From: Clostridiales bacterium
GTDB taxonomy: Bacteria > Bacillota > Clostridia > Oscillospirales > CAG-272
Direction: 5' to 3'
Assembly (NCBI GenBank): GCA_012840355.1
Contig: DULN01000005.1
Coordinates: 1 to 64,000 of the forward strand
DNA: 64,000 nt
Below, in pieces: positions 8,205 to 15,672 of the stretch (the first letter of the stretch is position 1; each line of letters starts with the position of its first letter). The notes beneath the pieces were generated by a model, which saw only the letters and a program-made list of their open reading frames with translations, made no database searches and was not told the DNA's origin. The translations under genes were made by a program, and so were the position numbers.

Positions 8205-9190
8205 TTTGCCTCCTCCTTCGCCCTGCCGCCCGCGCGATTAACGCGAGGCAGCCCGTAGAGCGCCCCTTCAGGGCAGGCTGCGACGCAGTCTCCGCAGCGG
8301 ATGCACTCCGCCGAGCCGGGCGACTTTTGCGGCGATATTCCAAGCCTGCAGGCGCGCTCGCACGCCCCGCAGGCGGTGCATTTATCTTTATCGAGCCTCA
8401 GCCGCACAAGCGCTATAGGGTTGAAAAACCCGTATATCGCGCCGAGCGGGCAAAGGTAGCGGCAAAACGGGCGGTATGTGAGCGCCGCTAAAACTATGAT
8501 TATAACGAGCGCCGAAGCTTTTATCACAAACCAAATGCCCGCGGCGTCGGCATACCCTTCGCCGAACAGCACCAGCGGCAGCCCCGCGGTCAGCGTCCCC
8601 GCCGGGCACAGCGCCTTGCAAAACCATGGGCTGCCCTGCCCTATTATGTTTACCACCGTAAGCGGCAAAATCACGCAGAGCATTATAAGGAGAATATACT
8701 TAAGCATCGTAAGCCCTGCGTCACCCGGCAGCCTACGCAGCTTCCGCTTCGGCGGGAGCTTGTATAGCAGCTCCTGCACAAGCCCGAACGGGCATAGCCA
8801 GCCGCACACGAACCGACCAAGCGCCGCGCCGAACATCGCCAAAAAACCGAGCGTGTATAGCGGTAGCCTTACCTCGCCGCTCGCAAGCTCCGCCTGCAGC
8901 GAGCCGAGCGGGCAGGCAAACAAGGCGCCCGGGCAGCTGTGGCAGTTTAGCCCGGGCACGCATACCCTCTTCGTTTGCCCGGAGTATATTTTCAGCTTTG
9001 CAAATCCGGCAAGATACCCGTTCGACGCCGCAGCCGAGGCAATCTGCGCCGCCCGCCGCAGCTTTAGTATCCCGGACGCAATCCTTCTCGGGCGCCGAGT
9101 TTTCTCCCAAAGCCGCGCCGCCGCGTCCTTCAGCCGCGCATAGCCCGTGCGCCCGCTACTCTTTTTTATTAGTTGGTTTCGGTTTTGCAT
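8201..9190 (-). CDS. NapH/MauN-type 4Fe-4S membrane protein
   Basis: The 329-residue protein has several membrane helices. An N-terminal CVPGLNCHSCPGALFACPLG motif and the FVCGWLCPFG and RYLCPLGAIYG elements are typical of the NapH/YccM family. The C-terminal tail has two 4Fe-4S motifs, CTACGACERAC and CIRCGDCVAACPEGAL. Such proteins pass electrons between membrane and extracytoplasmic redox partners. It lies directly downstream of a CD1871A-type CXXC peptide and a TlpA-like lipoprotein, a recurring clostridial trio. It is therefore likely to feed electrons to the thioredoxin-like lipoprotein; this is inference. Confidence 0.88.
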   Translation of the reverse strand: MQNRNQLIKKSSGRTGYARLKDAAARLWEKTRRPRRIASGILKLRRAAQIASAAASNGYLAGFAKLKIYSGQTKRVCVPGLNCHSCPGALFACPLGSLQAELASGEVRLPLYTLGFLAMFGAALGRFVCGWLCPFGLVQELLYKLPPKRKLRRLPGDAGLTMLKYILLIMLCVILPLTVVNIIGQGSPWFCKALCPAGTLTAGLPLVLFGEGYADAAGIWFVIKASALVIIIVLAALTYRPFCRYLCPLGAIYGFFNPIALVRLRLDKDKCTACGACERACRLGISPQKSPGSAECIRCGDCVAACPEGALYGLPRVNRAGGRAKEEAK

Positions 9191-9209
9191 ATCACTACCC
9201 GGAGCCGTA

Positions 9210-9347
9210 TTAGCCTATGCCTATGCATTCAAGGCAAACGCTCGCCGCTTTGTCAAGCACTATCAAATCCTCGCCGCGCAGCGCGCCGTATGCAATCATC
9301 GCCGCGCCAGCTAAAATCAAAGCTAGCGCAAAAGCTATGCGTTTCAT
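9210..9347 (-). CDS. CD1871A-family CXXC-motif peptide (45 aa)
   Basis: A 45-residue reading frame starts [16 protein letters not shown], forming one membrane helix, and ends in the motif CLECIGIG at its extreme C-terminus. This layout is the signature of the CD1871A family. Its ATG overlaps the redoxin stop as ATGA, which supports real translation, and the iron-sulfur membrane protein follows 19 nt later. The two cysteines next to the membrane could relay thiol electrons between the neighbours. The peptide is short enough to be missed by gene finders. Confidence 0.85.
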   Translation of the reverse strand: MKRIAFALALILAGAAMIAYGALRGEDLIVLDKAASVCLECIGIG

Positions 9348-9967
9348 TCTACTTCACCGAGCAGATCCTCTATAATTTCCGCCCACTCGTCGTAAGAGCG
9401 CGCGCCGAGGAAAACCTTGCCCACGCGGTTGCCATTTCCGTCGACAAAAATCGTCGTGGGCAGCGCCGTGGTATCGGCGACAAAGAGGCTGTACACGCTT
9501 TCGGTCAAGACGATATGCGGGTAATCCGCCCCGGTCGCCTTTACAATCTCGCGCGCCATATCTAAGTTTGCCGGCTCGATAGTCTCGCCGTCGAGCGAGG
9601 CGACGTTCGACACTATGCCGAGCACGGCAAATCCGCGGTCTGCATAGTCGGCTTGCAGCTTTGCGAGGTCGGGCATCTCGTATATGCAGTATGGGCAGCG
9701 CGTGCCCCAGATGTTTACCATCGTGAGCTTGTTTTCGGCGATTATCCCGCCGTCCACCTTCTCCCCGTCGAGCGAAAGAGAGCTAAAGCCAAGGTACGGC
9801 CCCGCCTCGCCCTCGGCTTGCCCGCCTTCTACTATGGATTCTATCTGTGCGGCATCGCCCGCATCCGCGACGGTATCGGCCTTTATTTCGGACTCTATAC
9901 CCTCTTTACCGCACGCGGAAAGAAGCAGCGCTACCGAAATTAACAATGCCGAGATTTGCTTTCTCAC
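9344..9967 (-). CDS. TlpA-like thioredoxin-fold lipoprotein
   Basis: The 207-residue protein begins with a lipoprotein signal ending in LLLSAC (lipidated Cys19), then an acidic linker and a TlpA/ResA-like domain with the active site WGTRCPYC. The cis-proline region ALPTTIFVD is also present. It would act on the outer face of the membrane as a thiol-disulfide reductant. The start codon is GTG with GAGGGG upstream. It heads the redoxin, CXXC peptide and 4Fe-4S protein set, with overlapping junctions. The direction of electron flow is inferred from the neighbours. Confidence 0.9.
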   Translation of the reverse strand: MRKQISALLISVALLLSACGKEGIESEIKADTVADAGDAAQIESIVEGGQAEGEAGPYLGFSSLSLDGEKVDGGIIAENKLTMVNIWGTRCPYCIYEMPDLAKLQADYADRGFAVLGIVSNVASLDGETIEPANLDMAREIVKATGADYPHIVLTESVYSLFVADTTALPTTIFVDGNGNRVGKVFLGARSYDEWAEIIEDLLGEVE

Positions 9968-10027
9968 AACTACCCCTCTTTCGGGTTGATATTTATGGGA
10001 TGCGCAGCGGCTTTTCCTGATTAATAT

Positions 10028-10060
10028 GCGCCCTCTATAGTTTTATAAACTACCGGGCGC
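10028..10060. repeat. Two-part inverted repeat
   Basis: The arms GCGCCC / GGGCGC (10028-10033, 10055-10060) enclose a second perfect hairpin TAGTTT-TAT-AAACTA. It lies between the redoxin gene and the next upstream gene. No T-tract follows, so it may be a processed or regulatory structure rather than a terminator. Confidence 0.5.
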
Positions 10061-10090
10061 ATTTTCGGTGACTTCGTCACAGACGCCCCG

Positions 10091-10152
10091 CCAAAAAACA
10101 AAACGGGCGGGGACAGTCGCCGCGGCGCAGATTTTGCGGCATACGTCCCCGC
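10091..10152 (-). terminator. Probable terminator after the membrane protein gene
   Basis: On the minus strand the stem GCGGGGA / TCCCCGC (10146-10152 with 10107-10113) closes a GC-rich loop and is followed by CGTTTTGTTTTTTGG. It lies just after the stop at 10159. Confidence 0.6.
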
Positions 10153-10158
10153 GCCCGG

Positions 10159-10707
10159 TCAACCGACGCTGACAGGCACCACAACGGTGTTGCGGTTGTA
10201 GAACTGCATGAGCTTGAGCGCCTTGTTTATGGGGTCGAAAAAGATTGCGACTTTCCTGCCGTCTTCGTCCTCGAACAAAAGGTAATAAAGGTCGGGATTC
10301 GACATGGTTGAGCACGCATGGTACTTTATGTCTGCCGAGTCGGCAGCTTCTTTGTACTGGTCGCGGTAAGGCGCAATCGCGATGCAGTCGCCGATTTTTA
10401 CCTCATATTTCTTTTTGCGCGAGCGCCGGCCGTAAATTTCCGAAAAAGTTATTATGCCCGCGTCAATCGAGTACTCGTACTCGATCTGCACGTACCTGTA
10501 TGTGAGCGGCACGATTATCGAGAGCATCATCGGGAACAGCGGGATGAACCAAATTACGAACGCGGCAAGCGGGGTCGCGGCGATCGCAACTACGCCAACT
10601 ATCGGGAACAGCACATACCCGATTATCATAAGCACTCGGGCAACTGCATACGCGCCTTCGTATTTTTTCACGGTTATGTACTCAGCGTGGTTTACGTCGT
10701 CGATCAT
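10159..10707 (-). CDS. Uncharacterised two-helix membrane protein
   Basis: The 182-residue protein has a short polar head, then two hydrophobic segments (about residues 24-45 and 48-70). A cytoplasmic domain follows with a beta-rich pattern (YEYSIDAGIITFSEIYG, KKYEVKIGDCIAI). The overall plan, two helices followed by a small beta domain, resembles bacterial PH-like or DUF6106-like proteins, but I cannot assign a family with certainty. A GGAGGG ribosome site and a strong promoter precede it, and a terminator follows, so it is a single-gene unit. Confidence 0.7.
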   Translation of the reverse strand: MIDDVNHAEYITVKKYEGAYAVARVLMIIGYVLFPIVGVVAIAATPLAAFVIWFIPLFPMMLSIIVPLTYRYVQIEYEYSIDAGIITFSEIYGRRSRKKKYEVKIGDCIAIAPYRDQYKEAADSADIKYHACSTMSNPDLYYLLFEDEDGRKVAIFFDPINKALKLMQFYNRNTVVVPVSVG

Positions 10708-10752
10708 GGTCTACCAAGCCCTCCGGACATTATTTTTTAAACTTTTAGCAAC

Positions 10753-10781
10753 ATTATATCATATAAGCCGTGCGCTTTCAA
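10753..10781 (-). promoter_or_regulatory. Promoter of the membrane protein gene
   Basis: On the minus strand TTGAAA (10776-10781) and TATAAT (10753-10758) are separated by exactly 17 bp, about 40 bp before the start codon at 10707. Confidence 0.85.
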
Positions 10782-10803
10782 CAATTATTTAATCAAAAGC
10801 GTA

Positions 10804-10833
10804 TTGAAATGACCCCGCTTGGTATTATATAAT
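10804..10833 (+). promoter_or_regulatory. Promoter of the ACT-PFL operon
   Basis: TTGAAA (10804-10809) and TATAAT (10828-10833) are 18 bp apart. Transcription would begin near 10840. This excludes an upstream in-frame ATG at 10832 and supports the start at 10883. It is divergent from the promoter at 10753-10781. Confidence 0.85.
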
Positions 10834-10882
10834 GATACGCGGCGCTATTTATTACAGCAAAAAAACAAATTGGAGACAAGGA

Positions 10883-11152
10883 ATGAAAGCAGTTATCACG
10901 GTAACCGGGCGCGACAGCCTGGGCATTATAGCGAAAGTGAGCACCGCCTGCGCAAACTACGGCGCGAACATTATCGACATATCGCAGAGCGTGCTTAAGG
11001 AATACTTCGCGATGTTTATGCTGGTCGACATCGACCGGCTGACTATCCCATTCACCGAGTTCGTGGACAAGATGACCGAGCTCGGGCGCGAGATGGGGCT
11101 TGAGATACATACGATGCATGAGGACATCTTCAACTCGATGCACAGGATATAA
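10883..11152 (+). CDS. ACT-domain protein (UPF0237 type)
   Basis: This 89-residue single ACT domain reads [20 protein letters not shown] followed by a second beta-alpha-beta half. It matches the UPF0237 group that sits immediately before PFL/UPF0210 proteins in many Firmicutes. ACT domains bind small ligands, usually amino acids. The start at 10883 is chosen because GGAG lies about 8 nt upstream and the promoter maps just before it. The PFL gene begins 13 nt downstream, so both form one operon. The ligand is unknown. Confidence 0.9.
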   Translation: MKAVITVTGRDSLGIIAKVSTACANYGANIIDISQSVLKEYFAMFMLVDIDRLTIPFTEFVDKMTELGREMGLEIHTMHEDIFNSMHRI

Positions 11153-11165
11153 GGGAGCGGCACAG

Positions 11166-12524
11166 ATGATTAACATGAGCGACATCCTCGAGACGATCAA
11201 CATGATCCGCGAGGAGAACCTTGACATACGCACCGTAACGATGGGCATATCGCTTTTTGACTGCGTGTCGGACGACGTCGACCGGCTGTGCGAGAAGGTC
11301 TACGACAAAATCACGCGCTGTGCCGAGCGGCTCGTGCCTGTTGCGTGCGAGATCGAAAAGCAGTACGGCATACCGATAATCAACAAGCGCATCGCGGTGA
11401 CGCCGGTTTCGATGATCGGCGGCGCCTGCGACGTGGACGGATATATAAAAATAGCGAAAACGCTCGACCGCGCGGCGGAGGCGCTGGGCGTCAACTTTAT
11501 CGGGGGATTCGGCGCGCTGGTGCAGAAGGGCACGGGCAAATCGGCTGAGCGGCTCATCGAGGCGATCCCGGAGGCGCTTGCAGTGACCGAGCGGGTATGC
11601 TCCTCGGTCAACGTGGCGTCTACCAAAGCGGGCGTCAACATGGACGCGATCGCCGTTATGAGCAAAAAGATAAAGCGGCTTGCCGAGCTGACAGCCGACC
11701 GCGACTCGATTGGCTGCGCAAAGCTTGTGGTGTTCGCGAACGTGCCGGAGGATAACCCCTTCATGGCGGGCGCGTTCCACGGCATGGGCGAGCCGGAGAC
11801 GGTGATAAACGTCGGCGTGTCCGGCCCGGGCGTGGTGGCGAGCGCTATCAGGCGCGCGGGCGACTGCAGCCTGCCCGAGCTTGCCGACATAATCAAAAAG
11901 ACGGCGTTCAAAGTGACGCGCATGGGCCAGCTCGTGGCGGTAGAGGCATCGAGGCGGCTGGGCGTGGCGCGCGGAATTGTCGACCTATCGCTTGCGCCGA
12001 CGCCGGCTATCGGCGACTCGGTTGCGCGGATACTCGAGGAGATGGGCGTCGACATCTGCGGCGCGCCGGGCACGACCGCCGCGCTTGCGATGCTCAACGA
12101 CGCGGTGAAAAAAGGCGGCGTGATGGCTACCTCATTTGTCGGCGGGCTTTCCGGCGCGTTTATACCGGTATCGGAGGACGAGGGCATGATCGCCGCGGCA
12201 TCATCCGGGGCGCTCTCTCTTGAGAAGCTTGAGGCGATGACGGCGGTATGCTCCGTCGGGCTTGACATGATCGCGATACCCGGCGACACTCCGGAAGACG
12301 TTATCTGCGGCATTATCGCCGACGAAATCTCAATTGGCGTGGCGAATAACAAAACCACCGCGGTTCGTATTATCCCCGCAGTTGGCAAAAAGGCTGGCGA
12401 CTACGTCGAGTTCGGCGGGTTGCTCGGCCGCGCGCCGGTAATGCCGGTAAGCCCGCACGGCTGCGGGCGCTTCGTCCGCCGCGGCGGCACAATCCCTGCG
12501 CCTATCCAAAGCTTGAAAAACTAG
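11166..12524 (+). CDS. PFL-family protein (UPF0210/DUF711)
   Basis: The 452-residue protein aligns by motif with the UPF0210 family. It has [14 protein letters not shown] near the start, [28 protein letters not shown] and a glycine-rich C-terminus ([18 protein letters not shown]). The family is structurally related to pyruvate formate-lyase-like proteins, but its function is not established. It lacks an obvious PFL glycyl-radical motif. AAGGGAG lies 8 nt before the start at 11166. Pairing with the ACT gene suggests a ligand-regulated metabolic enzyme; that is inference. Confidence 0.92.
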   Translation: MINMSDILETINMIREENLDIRTVTMGISLFDCVSDDVDRLCEKVYDKITRCAERLVPVACEIEKQYGIPIINKRIAVTPVSMIGGACDVDGYIKIAKTLDRAAEALGVNFIGGFGALVQKGTGKSAERLIEAIPEALAVTERVCSSVNVASTKAGVNMDAIAVMSKKIKRLAELTADRDSIGCAKLVVFANVPEDNPFMAGAFHGMGEPETVINVGVSGPGVVASAIRRAGDCSLPELADIIKKTAFKVTRMGQLVAVEASRRLGVARGIVDLSLAPTPAIGDSVARILEEMGVDICGAPGTTAALAMLNDAVKKGGVMATSFVGGLSGAFIPVSEDEGMIAAASSGALSLEKLEAMTAVCSVGLDMIAIPGDTPEDVICGIIADEISIGVANNKTTAVRIIPAVGKKAGDYVEFGGLLGRAPVMPVSPHGCGRFVRRGGTIPAPIQSLKN

Positions 12525-12598
12525 TTTATCGGGGGAACTTTTTTTAATATTTCCCGCGAAAACCTAAAAAACATATTCATCGAAAGAGAAGCCTTAAG

Positions 12599-13246
12599 AT
12601 GAAAAACATTGGAGTTTTAGTCTCGGGCGGCGGGACGAACCTGCAAGCAATATTCGACGCGCTCGACGCAGGCAAAATCACCGGCGGTCGGGTCGCGCTC
12701 GTCTTGTCGAGCAACCCGGACGCATACGCCCTCACCCGCGCGAAAAACCGCGGCGTGCCGACCGCGGTAGTCGACAGCAAAGGCTACAGGCGCTCCAACG
12801 GCACGTTTGACCGCGAGGCGTTCTGCGAAAAAATCGCGCAGCATTTCGAGCAGGCGGGCATAGATATCGTCGTGCTCGCCGGGTTCAACTACGTGCTTTC
12901 GGCAGATTTCGTACGGCGCTATGAAAACCGCATAATAAACGTGCACCCGTCGCTGATCCCCAGCTTTTGCGGCGAGGGGTTTTTCGGGCTCGCCACCCAC
13001 CGCGCGGTGCTCGCAAGCGGCGTAAAGCTCACCGGCGCGACGGTGCATTTTGTGACCGCAGAGCCCGACGCCGGCCCGATAATCGCGCAAAAGGCGGTGC
13101 CCGTCAAATACGGCGACACGCCCGAGGCGCTACAGAGGCGCGTTATGGAAGAAGCCGAATGGATTATCCTCCCCGAGGCAATCGACCACCTCTGCAACGA
13201 CCGCATTTTCTTTGAAAACGGCATCGCATACGTCCGGGAACAGTGA
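12599..13246 (+). CDS. purN: Phosphoribosylglycinamide formyltransferase PurN
   Basis: This 215-residue enzyme transfers a formyl group from 10-formyltetrahydrofolate to GAR, step three of purine synthesis. Visible motifs are SGGGTNLQAI at 9-18, the catalytic stretch INVHPSLIPSF with N114 and H116, and the late aspartate in EPDAGPII (D157). They correspond to N106, H108 and D144 of the E. coli enzyme. Length is normal. It follows the PFL gene by 74 bp of AT-rich sequence and is not next to other pur genes, an arrangement also seen in clostridia with scattered purine genes. Confidence 0.95.
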   Translation: MKNIGVLVSGGGTNLQAIFDALDAGKITGGRVALVLSSNPDAYALTRAKNRGVPTAVVDSKGYRRSNGTFDREAFCEKIAQHFEQAGIDIVVLAGFNYVLSADFVRRYENRIINVHPSLIPSFCGEGFFGLATHRAVLASGVKLTGATVHFVTAEPDAGPIIAQKAVPVKYGDTPEALQRRVMEEAEWIILPEAIDHLCNDRIFFENGIAYVREQ

Positions 13247-13301
13247 CTACTACATACTGCTTTAGGAAAAGACTTCACCGTCAATGTTTACAAAACATTT
13301 C

Positions 13302-13330
13302 TTGACAAATAATATAATACAAGGTACAAT
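13302..13330 (+). promoter_or_regulatory. Consensus-like promoter for the 13413 gene
   Basis: TTGACA (13302-13307) and TACAAT (13325-13330) are separated by exactly 17 bp. Transcription would start near 13337, so start codons at or before that point in the next gene are unlikely. Confidence 0.88.
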
Positions 13331-13412
13331 AAAAAAAGTATGCTCGGAGATCGCACGGCTTTGCGGTCGCCCGGCCACGTATCTATTTTTGCGGCAAAGG
13401 AGTGTGAGTGCG

Positions 13413-13760
13413 GTGCCGGGACCCAAATATTCGGATGTCATCTTGTCCGACCCGTCTTTAAAGGACAAATTCACGCTTTACCGCGGCAAGCCGCTGGTAA
13501 GGTCGAATAACATGATTTGTTACGGCGACATGCGCGACAAGTATGTCGTGTTTATGATGATTCTCGCGACAAAGAAACTCGAGCTGGCGGATCCTAAGTT
13601 TGCGCCCGAAGTCCCCTCGATGGTGCTGGTGCAGATTTGGGATACCGACACGACAAAGCCCGCGCATGAGCGCGTAGTCAAACAGTTCGAGAAACCTAGC
13701 CTCTTTGAGGCGTTTGATATAGGCATAATCTGGATGGACAAACTCAACAACGCCAAATAA
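13413..13760 (+). CDS. Uncharacterised small protein (about 115 aa)
   Basis: I do not recognise a family. The frame reads MPGPKYSDVILSDPSLKDK, then YRGKPLVRSNNMICYGDMRDKYVVFMM and a C-terminal helix rich in Phe and Trp. It is soluble, with no signal or membrane segment. The GTG at 13413 is preferred because AAAGGAG ends 10 nt upstream; a GTG at 13404 is only 1 nt from it. The upstream ATG at 13284 lies before the promoter. It has its own near-consensus promoter and is followed 16 bp later by the YerB-like lipoprotein gene, so the two are likely co-expressed. Confidence 0.7.
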   Translation: MPGPKYSDVILSDPSLKDKFTLYRGKPLVRSNNMICYGDMRDKYVVFMMILATKKLELADPKFAPEVPSMVLVQIWDTDTTKPAHERVVKQFEKPSLFEAFDIGIIWMDKLNNAK

Positions 13761-13776
13761 CCGCGAGGCACCGTTT

Positions 13777-15012
13777 ATGAACGCAATAACTCGAGCCATT
13801 GCCGCCGTGCTGCTCGCCGCCGCCACGCTGCTGCTTTTTGTGGGATGCAAAGGCGAGGCAGCGGCGGCAATTTCGGACGAGACTAATGTTGAGGAGCCCG
13901 GCGAGACTGCCGATACGGCTGCTGCCGAGCCCGGGAACGAAGAGCCTGAGCAAGTCGAGGTTTCAGAGGAGCCGGCAACCGAGCTTGTCACCTCGCCGCC
14001 ACCCGCCGAGCACACCTCCGAGGCGCCGCCCGCGCCTGACCCGTCGAAAATTGTCGGAGGAAAGCCTATAAACCTTCTCACCGGCCTTCCGGCGAGCAAG
14101 GAGGTAATGGAGCGCCGGCCGGTCGCGGTCATGATAAACAACATCAAGCAAGCGTGCCCGCAGGTGGGCATATCGCACGCCGACGTCATATACGAGATGA
14201 TGGCTGAGGGCGGAATAACGCGCCTGATGATGCTCGTCACCGAGTATGACAAGCTGGGCGTCGTCGGCTCGGTTCGCTCGTCGCGCGAGTACTTTATCGA
14301 CATGGCGCAAAACCACGACGCCATTTATATCCACGCCGGCGGCTCGGACGGCGCATACGCCGTTATAAAGTGGCGCGGGATAAACAACATTGATGGCGTG
14401 AATATGTACACGCCCGACACCTTTTACCGCGACCCGGCACGCGCCTCGCAGATGGGCCTGGAGCACAGCCTGATGACCAGCGGCAAAGGGATAGTCTCAG
14501 GCATAAACTACAAAAAGTACCGCACGACATTAAAAGACGGGTTTAGCTCGCCGCTTAGGTTCATCGATTTCGACGCCGAGCCGATAGAGCTGCCGGACGG
14601 ACAAGCGCGGCACATCATTATCCCATACAACAACTACACCTTCCCTCAGTATATTTATAGGCCGCAAGAAGGCGTTTACGCGCGATACCAGTTCAACGGC
14701 AAAGAGCATATCGACGCCGAGACCGGCGAGATTTTAACCTTCACGAACGTGATTGTCATAGCCTGCAAGCACAGCTACACGGGCGACTCGTACGGGCATA
14801 TAAACATCGAGACCACCGGCGAGGGCGACGGCTACTATTTCACGCGCGGCACCTACGTCAAAATCAAGTGGTCGAAAAAATCGGCAGAAAGCCCGATCGT
14901 GCTCACCTACAGCGACGGCAGCCCGGTTTACCTCAACTGCGGCAAGACGTTCATAAACGTTGTCGACCGCGGCGTGTTCGAAAGCATAACGCTGAACTAT
15001 AAAAAGAAATAA
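13777..15012 (+). CDS. DUF3048 (YerB-like) lipoprotein
   Basis: The 411-residue protein has a lipoprotein signal (LLFVGC, Cys25), then an acidic, proline-rich linker to about residue 90. The YerB-like domain begins at NLLTGLPASKEVMERRPVAV. SHADVIYEMMAEGGITRLM and VGSVRSSREYFIDMAQ are highly characteristic of DUF3048. YerB family proteins are outer-face lipoproteins of spore formers with no firm function. The ribosome site is GAGG. A strong terminator follows the stop. Confidence 0.93.
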   Translation: MNAITRAIAAVLLAAATLLLFVGCKGEAAAAISDETNVEEPGETADTAAAEPGNEEPEQVEVSEEPATELVTSPPPAEHTSEAPPAPDPSKIVGGKPINLLTGLPASKEVMERRPVAVMINNIKQACPQVGISHADVIYEMMAEGGITRLMMLVTEYDKLGVVGSVRSSREYFIDMAQNHDAIYIHAGGSDGAYAVIKWRGINNIDGVNMYTPDTFYRDPARASQMGLEHSLMTSGKGIVSGINYKKYRTTLKDGFSSPLRFIDFDAEPIELPDGQARHIIIPYNNYTFPQYIYRPQEGVYARYQFNGKEHIDAETGEILTFTNVIVIACKHSYTGDSYGHINIETTGEGDGYYFTRGTYVKIKWSKKSAESPIVLTYSDGSPVYLNCGKTFINVVDRGVFESITLNYKKK

Positions 15013-15016
15013 GAAA

Positions 15017-15058
15017 CCGCCGGAAAGAGGCACTGCCTCTCGCCGGCGGCTTTTTTTT
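15017..15058 (+). terminator. Terminator after the YerB-like gene
   Basis: Outer arms CCGCCGG / CCGGCGG and inner arms AGAGGCA / TGCCTCT form a long hairpin followed by eight T residues. Confidence 0.92.
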
Positions 15059-15118
15059 GCCATGGCGGGGGTCTATGCACTCGGGCGTGACAAGCCCCCG
15101 CTTAAGCCCGCGGGCAAC

Positions 15119-15166
15119 CAAAAAACGGCGGACACCCGCCGGGATGTTTCCCGCCGGGGCCGCCGT
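15119..15166 (-). terminator. Terminator for the spore protein gene
   Basis: On the minus strand ACGGCGG and CCGCCGT arms, with an inner GGCGGGA-type stem, are followed by TTTTTTGG. It lies about 70 bp after the spore protein stop and faces the terminator at 15017. Confidence 0.85.
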
Positions 15167-15235
15167 CAATGCCTACGAGATCAAGCGCTACTTATTTTTG
15201 GGTCGGTACCTTCGAGCCGTTATTTTTGGGCGTCG

Positions 15236-15445
15236 TTATTTCGCGGTGTTCTTGATCTCGTTTTCGAACTTCTCGACCATCTTCTTCACCATCTGGCCGC
15301 CTATCGAGCCAGCCTGACGGGAAGTGAGGTCGCCATTGTAACCGTTGTTAAGAGGAACGCCGACTTCGCTTGCGGCTTCCATCTTAAACTTTTCAAGAGC
15401 GGCCTTTGCCTCAGGGACAAGAGTGCGATTGCCGTTTCTTGCCAT
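15236..15445 (-). CDS. Alpha/beta-type small acid-soluble spore protein
   Basis: This 69-residue protein has the family core. It includes EAASEVGVPL, which contains the spore-protease cleavage region, and LTSRQAGSIGGQMVKKMVEK, the conserved DNA-contacting helix. Alpha/beta SASPs coat spore DNA, switching it to an A-like form that resists UV, and are degraded at germination. A strong AAAGGAG ribosome site stands upstream. I could not confirm a sigma-G promoter by eye. Its presence is the clearest sign that the organism makes endospores. Confidence 0.96.
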   Translation of the reverse strand: MARNGNRTLVPEAKAALEKFKMEAASEVGVPLNNGYNGDLTSRQAGSIGGQMVKKMVEKFENEIKNTAK

Positions 15446-15533
15446 GGTTTTTTACTACTCCTTTTTGCGGCAACTATATTTTTGTTCCGCGATGTGAACC
15501 TCTGCGTCGTTATTTCGGATATTCCGGTTCCCT

Positions 15534-15558
15534 GCAAGCCAAACTTATTTTGGCTTGC
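15534..15558. repeat. Perfect 10-bp inverted repeat
   Basis: GCAAGCCAAA and TTTGGCTTGC flank a 5-nt CTTAT spacer. No T-tract follows on either strand, so this is not a classical terminator. It lies about 90 bp upstream of the spore protein start and downstream of the topoisomerase gene. An operator or an RNA structure are both possible. Confidence 0.6.
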
Positions 15559-15672
15559 GCCGGGTTCCGGCTCATCCTCAACTGCGAGGTTCCGTCTATA
15601 GTATTGCGCCGCTAAATAGGGTTTTATGAATGGTAATTTTACGGCCCTTTGATTTAATTTTTCAACTTTGTA

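Noticed and set aside
13284..13412. Upstream ATG for the small unknown gene
   Set aside because: It precedes the mapped -35 and -10 boxes, so it would not be transcribed from that promoter.
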